64,000 nucleotides of DNA, taken from Rostratula benghalensis. Lineage: Eukaryota; Chordata; Aves; Charadriiformes; Rostratulidae. Each line of letters starts with the position of its first letter. The stretch's first letter is position 1. Of the stretch, positions 12,826-24,713 are shown in pieces. The stretch covers positions 1,180,342 to 1,244,341 of the forward strand of contig VXAI01000164.1 in NCBI GenBank assembly GCA_013399305.1, given 5' to 3'. The notes beneath the pieces were generated by a model that was not told where the DNA came from, did not search any database, and worked only from the letters and a program-made list of their open reading frames with translations. Position numbers and translations under genes: made by a program.

Positions 12826-13581
12826 TCATAGAATCATAGAATGGTCCAGGCTGGAAGGGACCTCTAGGGTCATCTAGTCCAATCTCAGGTCAGGAGGGAC
12901 CCCCCAGCAACTAGACCAGGTTGCCCAGGGCCTCATCAAGCCTCACCTTGAATATCTCCAGGGAAGGGGCCTCAACCACCTCCCTGGACAACCTGTTCCA
13001 GTGCTCCACTACCCACATAATAAAGAACTTATTCCTAATATCCAGTCTAGAACTGCTCTTGCCCAGCTTGAAGCCATTGCCACTCATCCTGTCACTGCAG
13101 GCTTTTGTAAACAGACCCTCCCCAGCCTTCCTGTAGGCCCCTTTTAGGTACTGGAAAGATGCTATTACGTCTCCTCGGAGCCTCCTCTTCTCCAGGCTCA
13201 ACAACCCCAGCTCCTTCAACCTGTCCTCATAGCAAAAGTGTTCCAACCCCCGATCATCTTTGTGGCCCTCCTCTGCATCTGCTCCACCAGGTCCATGTCC
13301 TTCCTATCTTGAGGGCTCCAGACCTGCACACAATACTCCAGGTGAGGTCTCATCAGAGCAAAGTGGCAGAATCCCCTCTCTGGATCTGCTAGCAACACAT
13401 CTTTTGATGCATCCCAGGATGTGATTGGCTTTCTGGGCTACAAGTGCACACTGCCTGCTCACGTCCAGCTTCTCATCCATCAGGACCTCCAAGTCCCTTT
13501 CCTCAGTGCTGCTTTCTAATACTTCATCTCCTAGTCTGTATTGATAGTGAGGATTGTTCCGGCCCAGGTGCAGAACCCTGC
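12826..13581 (-). mobile_element. CR1 LINE, 5'-truncated copy, minus orientation (best preserved copy here)
   Basis: Read on the minus strand this is the 3' 750 bases of a CR1 element. It contains a C-terminal ORF2 stretch, the stop, a short 3' UTR with GGACTAGATGACC and GGTCCCTTCCAGCC, and the terminal TTCTATGATTCTATGA repeat (plus-strand 12826-12841). The 5' break lies at about 13581, after the minus-strand sequence matching GGGTTCTGCACCTGGG. It is the longest copy with an intact 3' end in the window. It faces the CR1 copy 425 bases to its left in opposite orientation. Confidence 0.96.
12911..13541 (-). pseudogene. CR1 ORF2 C-terminal remnant, frameshifted
   Basis: Three overlapping minus-strand frames read on from one another as the CR1 ORF2 C-terminus. 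The first (frame of 13304-13492) contains [20 protein letters not shown]. The second (13216-13398) contains [20 protein letters not shown]. The third (12911-13246) contains LGLLSLEKRRLRGDVIASFQ and ends at a stop in the 3' UTR. The reading shifts to another frame near 13390 and back near 13245, so two small indels have broken it. The endonuclease and the catalytic reverse transcriptase core lie upstream in intact CR1 and are absent here. The piece cannot encode an active enzyme. Confidence 0.85.
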
Positions 13582-16500
13582 TAGTCTTCCAAAGTCTTCC
13601 AGACTTCCTAGTTCATCTGCTACTCTTGCCGAGATTGCCTTTGCAGAGCATGACTGGATTATTTTTACGATCGCTAGAAACCGCTAAACAACAAGAGCGG
13701 GCCTGCCAAATTTGCTTCAGTGAACAGTCAGCCTTGGCTGTGTGAGTTTAGTCAGTTTTTCTTCTGAGCTAATTCCCTCAGATCACTCTCCCCTTTTGTT
13801 GTTTCTGCTGGCTTTTCACCCAACTCCATGCAGTGACAGATGCTTGCAAGGACAAAGATGTTGCTTCCTCCCGGTGCTAGATGAAGCCCAAAGCTCAGCT
13901 GCTCTCCCCTCCTGTGAATGGTTGGGCTTCTTGGTGAGCTGGGGTATTGCTTTTGCTGTAAGCAAGCTGACAGCTTTAGGCTTGGAAAGCAGAAAGCTGC
14001 TGCTTGGCAGCAAATGGCTGCTCCTGGAGTCGGTGTCAGCACCCAGGCTCCTGTGTGAGGCTCCTCGCCTGAAACAGGAGTGGGCTCAGAGAAGATAACG
14101 TGGCATTACAGGACCGCTGAGCCAACAACCACAGCTTCCTACCAAGCATTTTGACTTTCCCTAAGTGGCTTTGGGTTTCGTCTGCCTGCTCTTTCCCTCT
14201 GACATTTAGAAAATGTTCAGCCTGGTGAAAATTTATGCTGCAGTTTTGAAACAGTTGCCTCCGTGATCTTGACTTCTCTCTTAAGGACACAAGATAAAAA
14301 TAAGTCCTTTCTTGATTCTGTTGCATGCAAGTGTGTGCATTTCACTTTTAAATGCAGGTTTGGGTTGTTTCATGCACAAAAGGGCAATTATTGGGCTATT
14401 GGTATCTTTTGTCTTCTAGGGTAAGTGGTGATGCTTAGCACTGGTATGCTTAGGATAATAAGTACCAGATTTTGGGCCTTGAACCTATGTCACAGGAGAA
14501 ATGCATCTATTGGCATCAGCAGAAACAGGTCATACAGTATTTAATAAGGAGCTTATGAGTTCATTGTTGCTGCAATTTAGGTCCAGGTCTGTGCACAAAA
14601 CTCTTGCAGGTGGCTATACTGGAAAGCTGGGGAGCAGAGTACGTTCCCAGGAGGACTCCCAGCACTACCCCTGTCAGCATCACTGTAGCTGTGAGCTTGC
14701 CATCTCCTCTGCAAGCACCCCCATGGGCGACGTTTCTGCTCACAGGGCTATGCAAACAGGCTGAGTTTCCCTGACCAGAGCAATCCCCTGAACTGGTCAG
14801 TGTCTGCCCTACTCTTTGTCTGGGTCATCCTTTTATTCCCCTCTCCCTGAGCTGAGGAGTACTGGGCAATCAGGATTTGTCATCTCCAGTCACAAGCAGC
14901 AAAACTGTCCCTGCACAACCTTAATTGGCAGCTGTAAGTGCCCAATTTTGGAGGGAACAGAGCAGGAGGGAAGAAGAAATACCGAGAGACAGACAACCCC
15001 ACCACATGCTCTGAATCTATTTATTCTTTCCTGGAAGAACTACCATGAGCGCTGGGATCTCTCCTTTGCTCTGAGGAAGTTAGTGACTCACTCCTGCCAG
15101 TTTGTAAGGTCCATGAGTAGTTCCGAGAGCATCTCAGAAGGCGAAATCCCTTCCTTCTCTCTCCACTTCCAGGGCTTTCTGTTTGTAATCTGGTTTGCTG
15201 GTGCATGCTGTATGTGGTTTGTCCCTGTCTGTCCCAGTGGCAGAGGTCACCTCACCTCCCCATAACAGACAGAGTTTGGCCTTTAACTTCTTTGGTTCTT
15301 TCCTTCCCAGACCTCATTTCAGCTACCTCTCAACTTTAGCAGAAGGGAACAGTCTGAACTGAAGTTGTCCACGCTGGATATCCCCTTGGGGTTTCAGTCA
15401 GAACCTTTCCAGTGTTTCCACTGGAAACAAGCAGCCATGATGGGAAGAGAAAGGCTGAGAAATTGAGGGGCTGGAGGAGGAGGCTGAGCATGGAGGGAAA
15501 GAGGGTTGCATGAAGCAGGAGAGCGGATGTAGGTGCTACAGTCTTGACTGTGCATCATGCTTCTGCTCCTCCCATGAGCGTGGAAAAGTGAGGAGACGTG
15601 GTGTAGGAGAAGGCGGAGAAGCTTCAGCCTAGCACCCCTCCCCTGAGCAGACATTTCCCTGCCACAGCCCTGGAGGCAACATCACCAGTCCTGCACAGAC
15701 CTGGGGCAGGAGAGAAGTTGCTGAGCTATCCAAAAGCTGGCAGTAAATCCTGTTCCCTCCTGCCTTTGCGTCTGTGTGTGGTGGGGCCACCTCCAGACAT
15801 GATGTGAGGTTAGGACATGGTTCCTTCTACTAGTAACTCCGGGTGGCACATAGCTATAGCTAATTATGTGGGGCTTGCAGAGTATGGAATTTGAGGTATT
15901 TTCTGTTTCCTGGGCTTGTGCCAGTCTGATTCACATGTGCACACACTGCTGACCTCAGGGCTTTGATCACTGAAGGCACTGGCAAGTATGCAATTCCCCA
16001 TCCACAGAGTAAATGATAGGTATGGTTCATGTACAGCCAAAAAGGTGGCTTCTCCAGGCTTCTCCTCCTTCTGCGGGGTCTGTATTGCTGGCAAGAACCT
16101 TGCAGGACATCTGCCTGAAATGGGAGGGAGAAAGTAACTGTTACTATGAATGCGGTACCCTTGAAAGTTGTCACAGCAAATAAATGAGCACAGAGAAAGG
16201 GCCCTCATTGCTGGGGGCAGAGCCTGCAAATTGGGTCAGTGTAGAGCAAGAGCAAATACTTCTCTGGTGGGCGCAGCTTTCTTTGTGACATAACTGTTCT
16301 GTGGGTAGACAAAGACCTTCATCTGCAGGGCTGTAATTTCAGCATTTTTCATTGGAAGTTACGCTTCTGCCTAAAGTTAGAAAAAATGAGACGTTGCTGT
16401 TGGTTCAGATAGGTCAGAAACTGAAGTGTTCATCTAGGGATTTTTTTTTCCCCTGTAGAGTGTGAAGGAAAAGGGGCATGTTCTGTAAGCGTCATCCAAC

Positions 16501-19385
16501 TGACCCAGGGTGTCCAAAACCTGAGAGAAAGAAGAAAAGGGAAATTGCATAAATACTAGTATTTAGCTCTTGCCATTTTCACCAGCTCACTGACAAACCT
16601 AATGAAAAAGCTGTACTTCCAGTCCCAAGCGGTGATGCCAGTACTGGGTATTGCTATGATAAGCAGTTCCCAATTTAACAGCAAGAGAGGACACAATAGC
16701 ACAGAGACAAAGCGACAAAATGTGCAGTTTTTACTTAAGCATTTCATTACTGCAATTCCTCTCGCCTGGGTTCTCTTTTTCTCCAACTCTTCCCATATAA
16801 ATTTTACCTTGGAGCTGGAGGGCTGGCTCAACCCAGCCATCCATAGCTGTTGTGTACACATACAAATGCCAGCCAGAGGAGCCCAGCCTAGTTTAGAAAC
16901 ACATTTGGGCTAAAAGAGCAATTTCTAGGGCTCCCCCTCCCCTCCATCCTCCCATATCATCCTTCACTGTGCACCCACAGAAATCCTTTTTCTTTCCAGA
17001 CCCCTTGGGCTCAACCAGGCAGCGATGGCTCCAGCTGCCAGTGTCCCAATTTCCAGTTCATCCAGCCGCCCTCGCTGGGAGGGCAGGGAGCAGCCTGGCT
17101 GCAGAAAGCGATAAGCCACTGGCCAGCGTGGCGTTTATCTCCCCAGCAGCGGTGGCGGCAAGAACAGCATGTCCTTGACCTGGGCAGGCACTGGGCATAC
17201 CATGCTGCCTGCAGCCCGGCCAGGGACTGCTATCTCAAATATCAGCTCCCATGGTAGCAAGAAGAAGCATTCTGCTGGGGAGCAAAGGGGCTTCAGCCCC
17301 CAGCTGGCAGCCACCTGGCCGGGTCCGCATTTGAGGTGATGCCACCTCACCTCTCTGAAAACTGGATGTCTCACGAGATGTGGAATCCAGGAGAGGATGG
17401 CCAGCCCAGCAGTGAGCAGCAGTGCTGGGTTGCTTGAGGCAGGAGGAAAACTGAGGGAGTCACTGCTTATGTGGCTTTTCATTTTATTCTCCTCTTTTTT
17501 TTTTTTTCCTCTCTCTGTTTTCTTGAAAAAATAAAAGCGTTTTAATTGCGTGAGTTACCATCTGGAGGTCAGGCCATTGTGAACAATAAGCTTAGGTTGT
17601 AATTATATTTATTCTGGGTAAGTTTCTTCATGCAACTCATTTTAATGCCTTGGGCCTCCCTGGTACGTTCAGCTAAAGAACAGAGTTAATTGGAGGCGTC
17701 TGGCTCAAATACTAAAGGTTACTTGAAACCTGCAATTTTGGACAGATTAAAGAAATCTGTGAAAGCACTCAAATGAACCACAGATCCTAAATCCTAGCCA
17801 TACTACAACTTCTATTATCTTGCTGCACACCACAGACCTGGAAAAAAAAAAAAAAAGCTTTCAATGAATATTGTTTGTAGAAAAAGCTAAACATTTGTGA
17901 TTTACAGAATACCCATGGCAATGGATTGAGTTGTCAGCCATGACACAGTCTTGCCTTCCTTACTAAAGCACCCAGGCTCTGGTAAACAGCACCTATGGGA
18001 GGATTTTGCAGGATAAAGAATTATCTTTAATATATTTAGAAGAATCTTAACCAAAAAACACCCTTCCCCCCCTCCCTAAATGCTCCTCGCCGTTCTTCTT
18101 CCCTGAGCCCATGTTCTGGAGAGCACTCCTTTGTGCACTCTCCTGGGGACTGTGATGAAGTAAAACTGACGGCTGCATTATTTTCCAGGCATCTTGAAGA
18201 AGCACCAGCTTACTTCTTTTCTTCCACTTTTCCAGCATTGCCAGTGAACATATCTGTGTTGTACAGAGATTCAGGCACCACACATTTCCTGTTCCCTGAC
18301 ATGAGCCTCTAAGTTGCTGTGAGCTGTGAGGAGGAAATAACTGGGAAGCAGCTGAGCATGGACCAGTCTTGTGATATGGCAACTGGACTTAGCACCAAGT
18401 TTAGTGTGGGAAGGGCTTTCCCTAAACAGTAGAGACACAGCAAATGTCTCCCACCGGTCTGGCATGAGGCTACAAAAATGATGGTCATCTGTGTGGGATG
18501 AGGGGGAAGGAGAAGAAAGGCAGCTTGTTTAAAACCAGTTGTCATGTTGGAGGGAACAGCAAAGGGAGAAGCTGGCAAGTCAATATGTCATTAAGCTTGA
18601 CCCAACAATTGGTCCTGACCCCATGTGGGAATTATGCCCTTTCAGGGAGGAGACGCATGCCTAGGCTTTGTGGGCTAACAGGCCACAGTCTCAGAAGGGA
18701 CTATCTTCCTTTTGTCTCACATCTCTGAGTTTTGTATACGCTGCTTTTTGTGGTTGGGGGTTAAAGAACAAAAGAGACCTTTTTAAGCACAGGGTCTGTC
18801 AACGTTTTCATCTCATGTTCTTGGGATGCTGAGTAAGCCAGGCTGTGCCAAGATCAAGAAGCAAGGCTGATTTTGTTTGTGCATTTGAGTTTATCAGTAA
18901 ATTAAGGATTAATACCCCGGCAATAAAAAATAATGGCACTCTTAAATGTATTGTGCCCTGCAGTTTTCTCCCCACAGTTTACGCATCTCAGTTTCACTGC
19001 TGAGAAGCCTTTTCCCGGGATAGATTCTGCTTCTGGAGCCCGAATGGAAAGAACCAGTTCAAAAGAGGAAAGCAACCAGCCAGAGGAGATAAGAGGTCCC
19101 TTTTAGTTTCTTGTCAGCAAACATTGTGTGCTTAGAGAAACGACATGAGACAGAAAAAAACCTCAGGTTGTCTTCTGTAAATCTGGAGTTTCCTTTTTTG
19201 CTTGCACCATGGTCACTGAGAAGGAAGTTTTACCTTGGGAAGGACTACTGCCATGTGTCAGAGCCCAAAGGGGTCAAGGAAGGAAGTGCAAAAGGAACAG
19301 ATGTCTGACTGAAAAGCTTATTAAATGAAAACTAATTATAACAGATAGATGAGGGGATAAGGAGGGAAGGCAGGGGGGAAAAAAG
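13582..19385. other. Unique non-coding stretch, no gene seen
   Basis: No repeat family or exon recognised. Homopolymer runs occur at 17495-17507 (T) and 17842-17856 (A). The segment 17010-17340 is GC-richer with scattered CpG and a TTATCT site, but is less concentrated than the regulatory candidates listed. The frames there (for example 14816-15265) have no domain-like content. Confidence 0.55.
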
Positions 19386-19579
19386 GGAAGGAAGGAAGGA
19401 AGGAAGGAAGGAAGGAAGGAAGGAAGGAAGGAAGGAAGGAAGGAAGGAAGGAAGGAAGGAAGGAAGGAAGGAAGGANGGAAGGAAGGAAGGAAGGAAGGA
19501 AGGAAGGAAGGAAGGAAGGAAGGAAGGAAGGAAGGAAGGAAGGAAGGAAGGAAGGAAGGAAGGAAGGAAGGAGGAAGGA
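19386..19579 (+). repeat. Large (GGAA)n microsatellite, about 48 units, with one N
   Basis: Nearly perfect tandem GGAA/AAGG units span about 190 bases, with a single ambiguous base at 19477 and a slight break near 19570. Flanks are also purine-rich (GGGATAAGGAGGG-type sequence on the left). The minus-strand frame reading LPSF repeats is simply this array. GGAA is the core of ETS-family binding sites, but no function can be claimed from sequence alone. The true length in the genome is uncertain, because arrays like this are often mis-sized in assemblies. Confidence 0.97.
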
Positions 19580-21362
19580 GAAAATATTTAAAGTTGTTGC
19601 TCTGTAAGTATCTAAACTGTGATAGCTCTGATCACAGTTTCTCTGGAATGAGGAAGAAAGTCTCCCTTTAGTCTGATGCATTTTGTCTACTGCCCTTTAG
19701 GAAATTTCAGTCAGCTGTGCCATTTTGCCTTTTATCCCATAACTGCTGCTCTGACATTCAGGTTATGGACCAGGAACACACACTGGCACTAGTGACAGCC
19801 ATTGTTTTCCTTACAATGCCTGGGTCATGAACCAGTAGGAGAAAATTGGCATTGAGTTCATGAGAATTGTTGCAAAATCCCAAATGTTGCAAAGCAAATG
19901 CCCCATCTTTCTTCTGGTTTCTTGTCTCCCAGAGGCTGTCTGGTACTGTAAGCATTTTCCTGTGAGCCAACAAGCTACCCCAAATTAATTTTATTTAATT
20001 TTTTTCAGATGAATATTAGCTTTGTTTGGATATTCAGTGGCAACAATGGCTACAGTGGCAACATTAAGGTGAAAAGTACAGGAGGGGAAAGATACAAGGG
20101 GAGGCAATAAAGGAGAAAAGAATATGGAAGGGAGTTTTAATCAGAGGAAAAGACGGTATTAGATGATTAAAAAGAAATGTTAAAGACAGCAGCAGAAGTG
20201 TGGGTGAGGCAAGTGCAACTGAGCAACCCCAGCCCATGTTAGGAAGTGAAGTAACTTCTCCCTAACCTGAACACTGGGGTGAGGAGGGTGTGCAGCCATT
20301 GGTATGGTGCCTGGCTGAATAATAAGTCCAATAACATATACCATCCTTATTGTTAACACAGGCTTGAAATCCTCTGTTCTGAGACCATCCAGCCCTCTGA
20401 GACCATCCAGCAAAAACTCCATCTATTTTTCTCTCAAGTGCAGTTATATTAATAGAAGCAGCTCAGGAAGCCCTCATCCTAGCACAGTTTCAACACTATA
20501 CAGCAGGGGGTCTTAATGGGATCTCTCCATCCAGGGTGCCATTAGCTTCCCTCCCTGTCTCTCCATTTCTTCCTTTCTAATAAAATACTAGTCTAAACAC
20601 ACACTGGGGTGTTAAAAGAAGTGATTTCTGCACTGGATGTGCGAGTGTGCTTGTAAGTAGCTCTGACCTGAATTGTTCAGAAGCTTTAAATATTTGCACC
20701 CACGTGAAAAAAAGGGAAAAACAAAAAAAAAGAACATTAAATAAGTCTGAGTGACCCAGGTGCTGGTTTTCTTACCTCTGCATCACAGCTTCTGCTTTTC
20801 TTACTCCTTCATTGCTTCTCCTCAGCATGCTGTCTCATGCTGGGGACACTTGGTACCTGGTGAGGGCTTCCATCACACCCTCTTGCTCAGTCTGAGCTGG
20901 GGGCTGCTGTTGTGCAGCTGGGCATGGCTCTGGGGCATGCAAGAAACATTTCAGATGGCCTCAGCTAGGGGACCTTGTTCTTTATGCCATAGTTGGCATA
21001 TGGGTAACATCTGTGTCCACTATACATTAAAAAAATTGTTCCTCAGCACCCTGGCACAGGATTGGATGGCTGGGGATTTGAGTCAGACTGTAGACACCAT
21101 CATCTTTCAGTGTCTGAAATGCTTTAGCAAAGAATTAGTCACTGAAAGTGTCACCAGCATGATTTGGTATCACTTTGTACCCAATCAGCATAGGTGTCCA
21201 GGAATACAGACAAGTCAAGTCTACAGTGACTGCTTGCTGTGCTGCAAAGTTCCCTAATCTAATGGCATCCTGCTCTGGGAAGCACTCACACTTCTTGAGT
21301 AACCTGCCTAGGATCTGACAGTGTCCAGACACCCTTTCGGCAGTGCAGCATCTGAGTCAGGC
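19580..21362. other. Unique non-coding stretch, no gene seen
   Basis: Contains only a small 18-bp-period duplication at 20379-20410. The 168-codon frame at 20751-21257 begins at a GTG and has no recognisable domain. Confidence 0.5.
20379..20410 (+). repeat. Short direct repeat, period 18
   Basis: The 14-mer CTGAGACCATCCAG occurs at 20379-20392 and again at 20397-20410 with four bases between. It is a small local duplication. Confidence 0.8.
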
Positions 21363-21634
21363 AGAGAGGGGAGATTTAGATTAGTTCTTAGGAAGAATTT
21401 TTTCACTATGAGGGTGGTGAAACATTGGAACAGGTTGCTCAGGGAAGTTGTGGATGCCCCATTCCTGAAAGTGTTCAAGGCCAGGCCAGACGGGGCTTTG
21501 AGCAACCTTAATTTGGGTTGGTTTGAGCAACCCAAGTTTGGTCTAGTGGGAGATGTCCCTGCCCACGGCAGGGGTGACTGGACTGGGTGATCTTTAAGGT
21601 GGTTTTCAACCTAAACCATTCTGTGATTCAATGA
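21363..21634 (+). mobile_element. CR1 LINE, 5'-truncated copy, plus orientation, with internal 25-bp duplication
   Basis: Starts at GAGAGGGGAGATTTAGA and continues through the C-terminal ORF2 remnant, where the frame from 21321 reads KNFFTMRVVKHWNRLLREVV, a standard CR1 ORF2 ending. It ends with CCATTCTGTGATTCAATGA. The normal TTTGAGCAACC segment is present twice, at 21497-21507 and 21522-21532, giving a 25-base internal insertion. It is related to the copy at 11994-12400. Confidence 0.94.
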
Positions 21635-24600
21635 AAGATGGGGCTTAGTGGCTCAACCACTGTATGGCATGAAAGCAGCTACTTCAAGTGCAGAAACAGC
21701 ATTATTACTCCCGCTACAGCTGACATGGGTATCTCCATACCTGGTGAACACTCATCCCCTCTTCTCATTTTTCCATCCCATAACTTGGGAGGTGTTTTTC
21801 CCATCAGAAAGATATTGATGTTTGCAAAGCCCTTAAAGCCACTTTCCCCTGTTTTCCCTATAGAAAGATTCTGTAGTTATAAAAAAATATTAATACTTTG
21901 TAAAAGTATTTTTGTTTGTGGTGTTTGTTTTTTTCTTCCTTGGCCTACTTGTTGACTGGCTTCCTGTCTCATCGTTTACAAACTCACTTGACACAGCAAC
22001 CTTTTGGACTTTGTTCTGGCTTTCTCTTCCTCCTGCCCAGAAATAACTGCTTTCTGCATGAGCACAGCAAGGCAGCACACAGGTTCTGCTCAAGAGACCT
22101 CACTTGCTTGGCAAAACTTGCTGGTGATCGCATTTTCAGATAACTCGGGTGTCACAAGGATGCCCTGTTCCATGTGCTTTCCAACATGAAGGTGCAACAG
22201 AAGTTGCAAATTCAAAGAAAAACAAAACCACTCTCCTTTCCCTGACACCCCTGGTTTCCTTCCATTTCTCTTGAACCATTTCAAAACAGTGTTTGGGGAA
22301 AGACTGGAGACAGTTTCCAAACTGGAGTTCTTGGAAACAGCTTGTTTCTACATATGTGCCAGTCTGTGTGAACGGTGAACTGCATCGTGTCCCACTTCAT
22401 CTGCTGTGTTTCATTACCCTGCTGGACTGATCTGCACAGTATCTCTCTCCCTGTCCTGCAGCAGCAGAGAGAAGATGATAAATTAGAGGTATTAAGGCAA
22501 ATAATTCACATCCCCTCAGGTCTTTGCAATACCAGCTGTCTGACATCACACTTTCTTGCCCAGCCAGAGCATTGCGACCAATGAGCAGAGTCCCGCAGCA
22601 ACTCTGGTTGGAGTCAGTGGGGACTTTGAAAGGAGAATCTGCTTCTGGGAAGTGAAGGCTGCTTCAGGCAGAACAAATATACATGCTTCCATCTTACTGA
22701 CCTCTTTCCTTTGTTTCTCTTTTCTTCCTCTTAATTTGTGTTTTTTGTGGGCAAACCAAGCAATGCATAGCTCGCTTGTTACTGTCACACACTTAGATCA
22801 CCCCAGGGAGTCACGATGCAGATTTTCCATTAGCGTCAAACGTACATGGATTTATGAACTCCCATAACCTGGAGCTGATGAGAGCAGATTAGGGAGCAAC
22901 TGTTTTTAGATAACTTGCATACCTAAGGAATCAGCTAATATAAAGCTGCCTGCTGAAAGGTCACTTATTTCCCAAAGAGCGTGAGAGAACCTTATGGTGA
23001 CCCCATCTTGTTATATTGTCACTTTATTACACATGTACACATGCACATATACATTGAGCGTTTGGTATTCCTTTCTCTCCCTCCTCACACTGAGCTAATT
23101 CCCCATGCTTTATGCACTGCATCCTGTATAAGGACTTCTCACCGAGAACAGGACCTTTGGGATGTGTCTGCGCTACACGGAGACACATGGCTAAAGACAC
23201 ACCTGTCTAGTTTTAACGTAGATTGCTGTGCCAGTGGTTGCAAGCCTCAACACATGCTGTGTAAGTTTGGCCTTGTCCTCCAGGTGGATTGAGCCTGCAG
23301 TTATCCTTTTGCAAAGATCTGTCGACACAAAATGAGAGCCACGAGTGAGAAAATTTGCATTTCCCCAGCATCCATCCTCAGCAGGGCTCTGATCTTATTT
23401 CAGGTATCGGTGTGGCCTGTCCTACAAGCCACCCTGCTAGACAGAAAAGACTGTCCCATGTTTACATGTCCCATGGTAAACTGTGTCCTATATTGCAGGG
23501 TCTGAGGCTTCAAGATGGTGTCTTGTGCATTGTCACATAAGAACTCCCCTGTCTTTAATACAAGGTCATCACTCTGTCCATAGTAATGAAGTTCGGGTTT
23601 GGTTTTGTTTCAGTTTGGTTTTGTTGTTGGTTTTGATGTTGTTGTTGTTTTGTTTTTTAAAGTAAAGCTGTGTTTAAAGCTGTGTGTTCCTTCCAGGACT
23701 GTGTTTGTGATTAAGTTCAGGTTACAAGGACAGGGATACAGTGAACTGCTGCAAGTTTAAGCTGGCATTGGAGTTCAGCCCTTCCATGGAGGTGAGATGG
23801 GGAACACATCACAGCAGAGTAAGATGGAAAGCCAACGCAGAAAAATTTTCGAGTTTGGAAATAGACAGGTAATTTATGGAAATTAGCATAATTTTAAACT
23901 TCTAGTTATTGCAGGCTTCCATATTCCCCCCTCCTTTCCTCTTGGACTTTCTTTATAATACCTTAGTTTTGTATTCGTATCAATTGCTGAATTCACTCCT
24001 GGAGGAGGGGAGGCTTGAAAGCAGCATTTCTCTAGAGAATATATAGAAACCATACCTGGTAGCTTGGGTTTTGAATAGCTAGGACAAGGTGGAGAGGTCA
24101 GAAATGCTCATCGCTGGGTGCTGGATGTCCCTTATCCCACATGCACCTTGGCAGCCTTCCTCGGCGCAGGGAGAGCCGTGCTGGGGGAGCAGAGCAGTGC
24201 CTCTGAGCTCCTGGCCTCCTGCTGCATTAAGCTGAGGGAAGTGGCAAGGGATTTCCTTGGACTGAGTGCTTTACCTGATGGAGAGTTTGTAAGTAGTGAT
24301 GCTTTTCTGAGTTGTGGCGGATGGGGTGGTATGGGCTGGAGAAGGAGGAGGAGAAGAAAAGTTGAATTCCCTGCTGGCAATAGAGAGGCTGAGTACACAC
24401 CCTGCTCCCGTCCTCCATTTTACTCAAGAGATGAATGACTGCAGTGTGGGAAATCAGGATTATTCACCCAACCCTCTTTGTCCCAAGGAAAACATGCAGG
24501 ACTGTGGAGAAAGGAAGAGGTATCTTTCCTCAGCTTCAACGTACCCCCACCTTCCCCAAGGCAGATGGGACACACACATGGACCTAGGCTCCCTAGTTCC

Positions 24601-24664
24601 CCCAAGATATCAGCTCCCGAGACTTGCTGAGAACTCTATCCCAGACATATGGGTTTCTGGGGGG
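21635..24664. other. Unique non-coding stretch, no gene seen
   Basis: No repeat family or exon recognised. A G/T-rich low-complexity patch (TTTGGTTTTG and GTTGTT units) lies at 23596-23660. Frames overlap on both strands without domain content. Confidence 0.5.
23596..23660 (+). repeat. G/T-rich low-complexity tract (GTT / GTTTT units)
   Basis: Irregular GGTTTT, GTTTTGTT and GTTGTTGTT units. This is a degenerate simple repeat with no function evident. Confidence 0.75.
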
Positions 24665-24713
24665 AAAAAAAAAAAAAAAAAAAACAAAACAAACAAACAA
24701 ACAAACAAAAAAA
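24665..24713 (+). repeat. A20 run followed by (CAAA)n
   Basis: About twenty A bases (24665-24684) run directly into CAAA units up to about 24713, then A- and C-rich sequence. Such tails can mark the 3' end of an old retrotransposed sequence, but I cannot recognise a body to the left. The frame crossing it (24314-24877) reads KKKKKKNKTNKQTNKK and is an artefact. Confidence 0.9.

Noticed and set aside
19274..19681. Minus-strand frame of LPSF repeats
   Set aside because: It is the translation of the GGAA microsatellite.
20751..21257. 168-codon plus-strand frame with hydrophobic, Cys-rich content
   Set aside because: Non-ATG start, no domain, no splice or conservation evidence; the composition reflects T/C-rich DNA.
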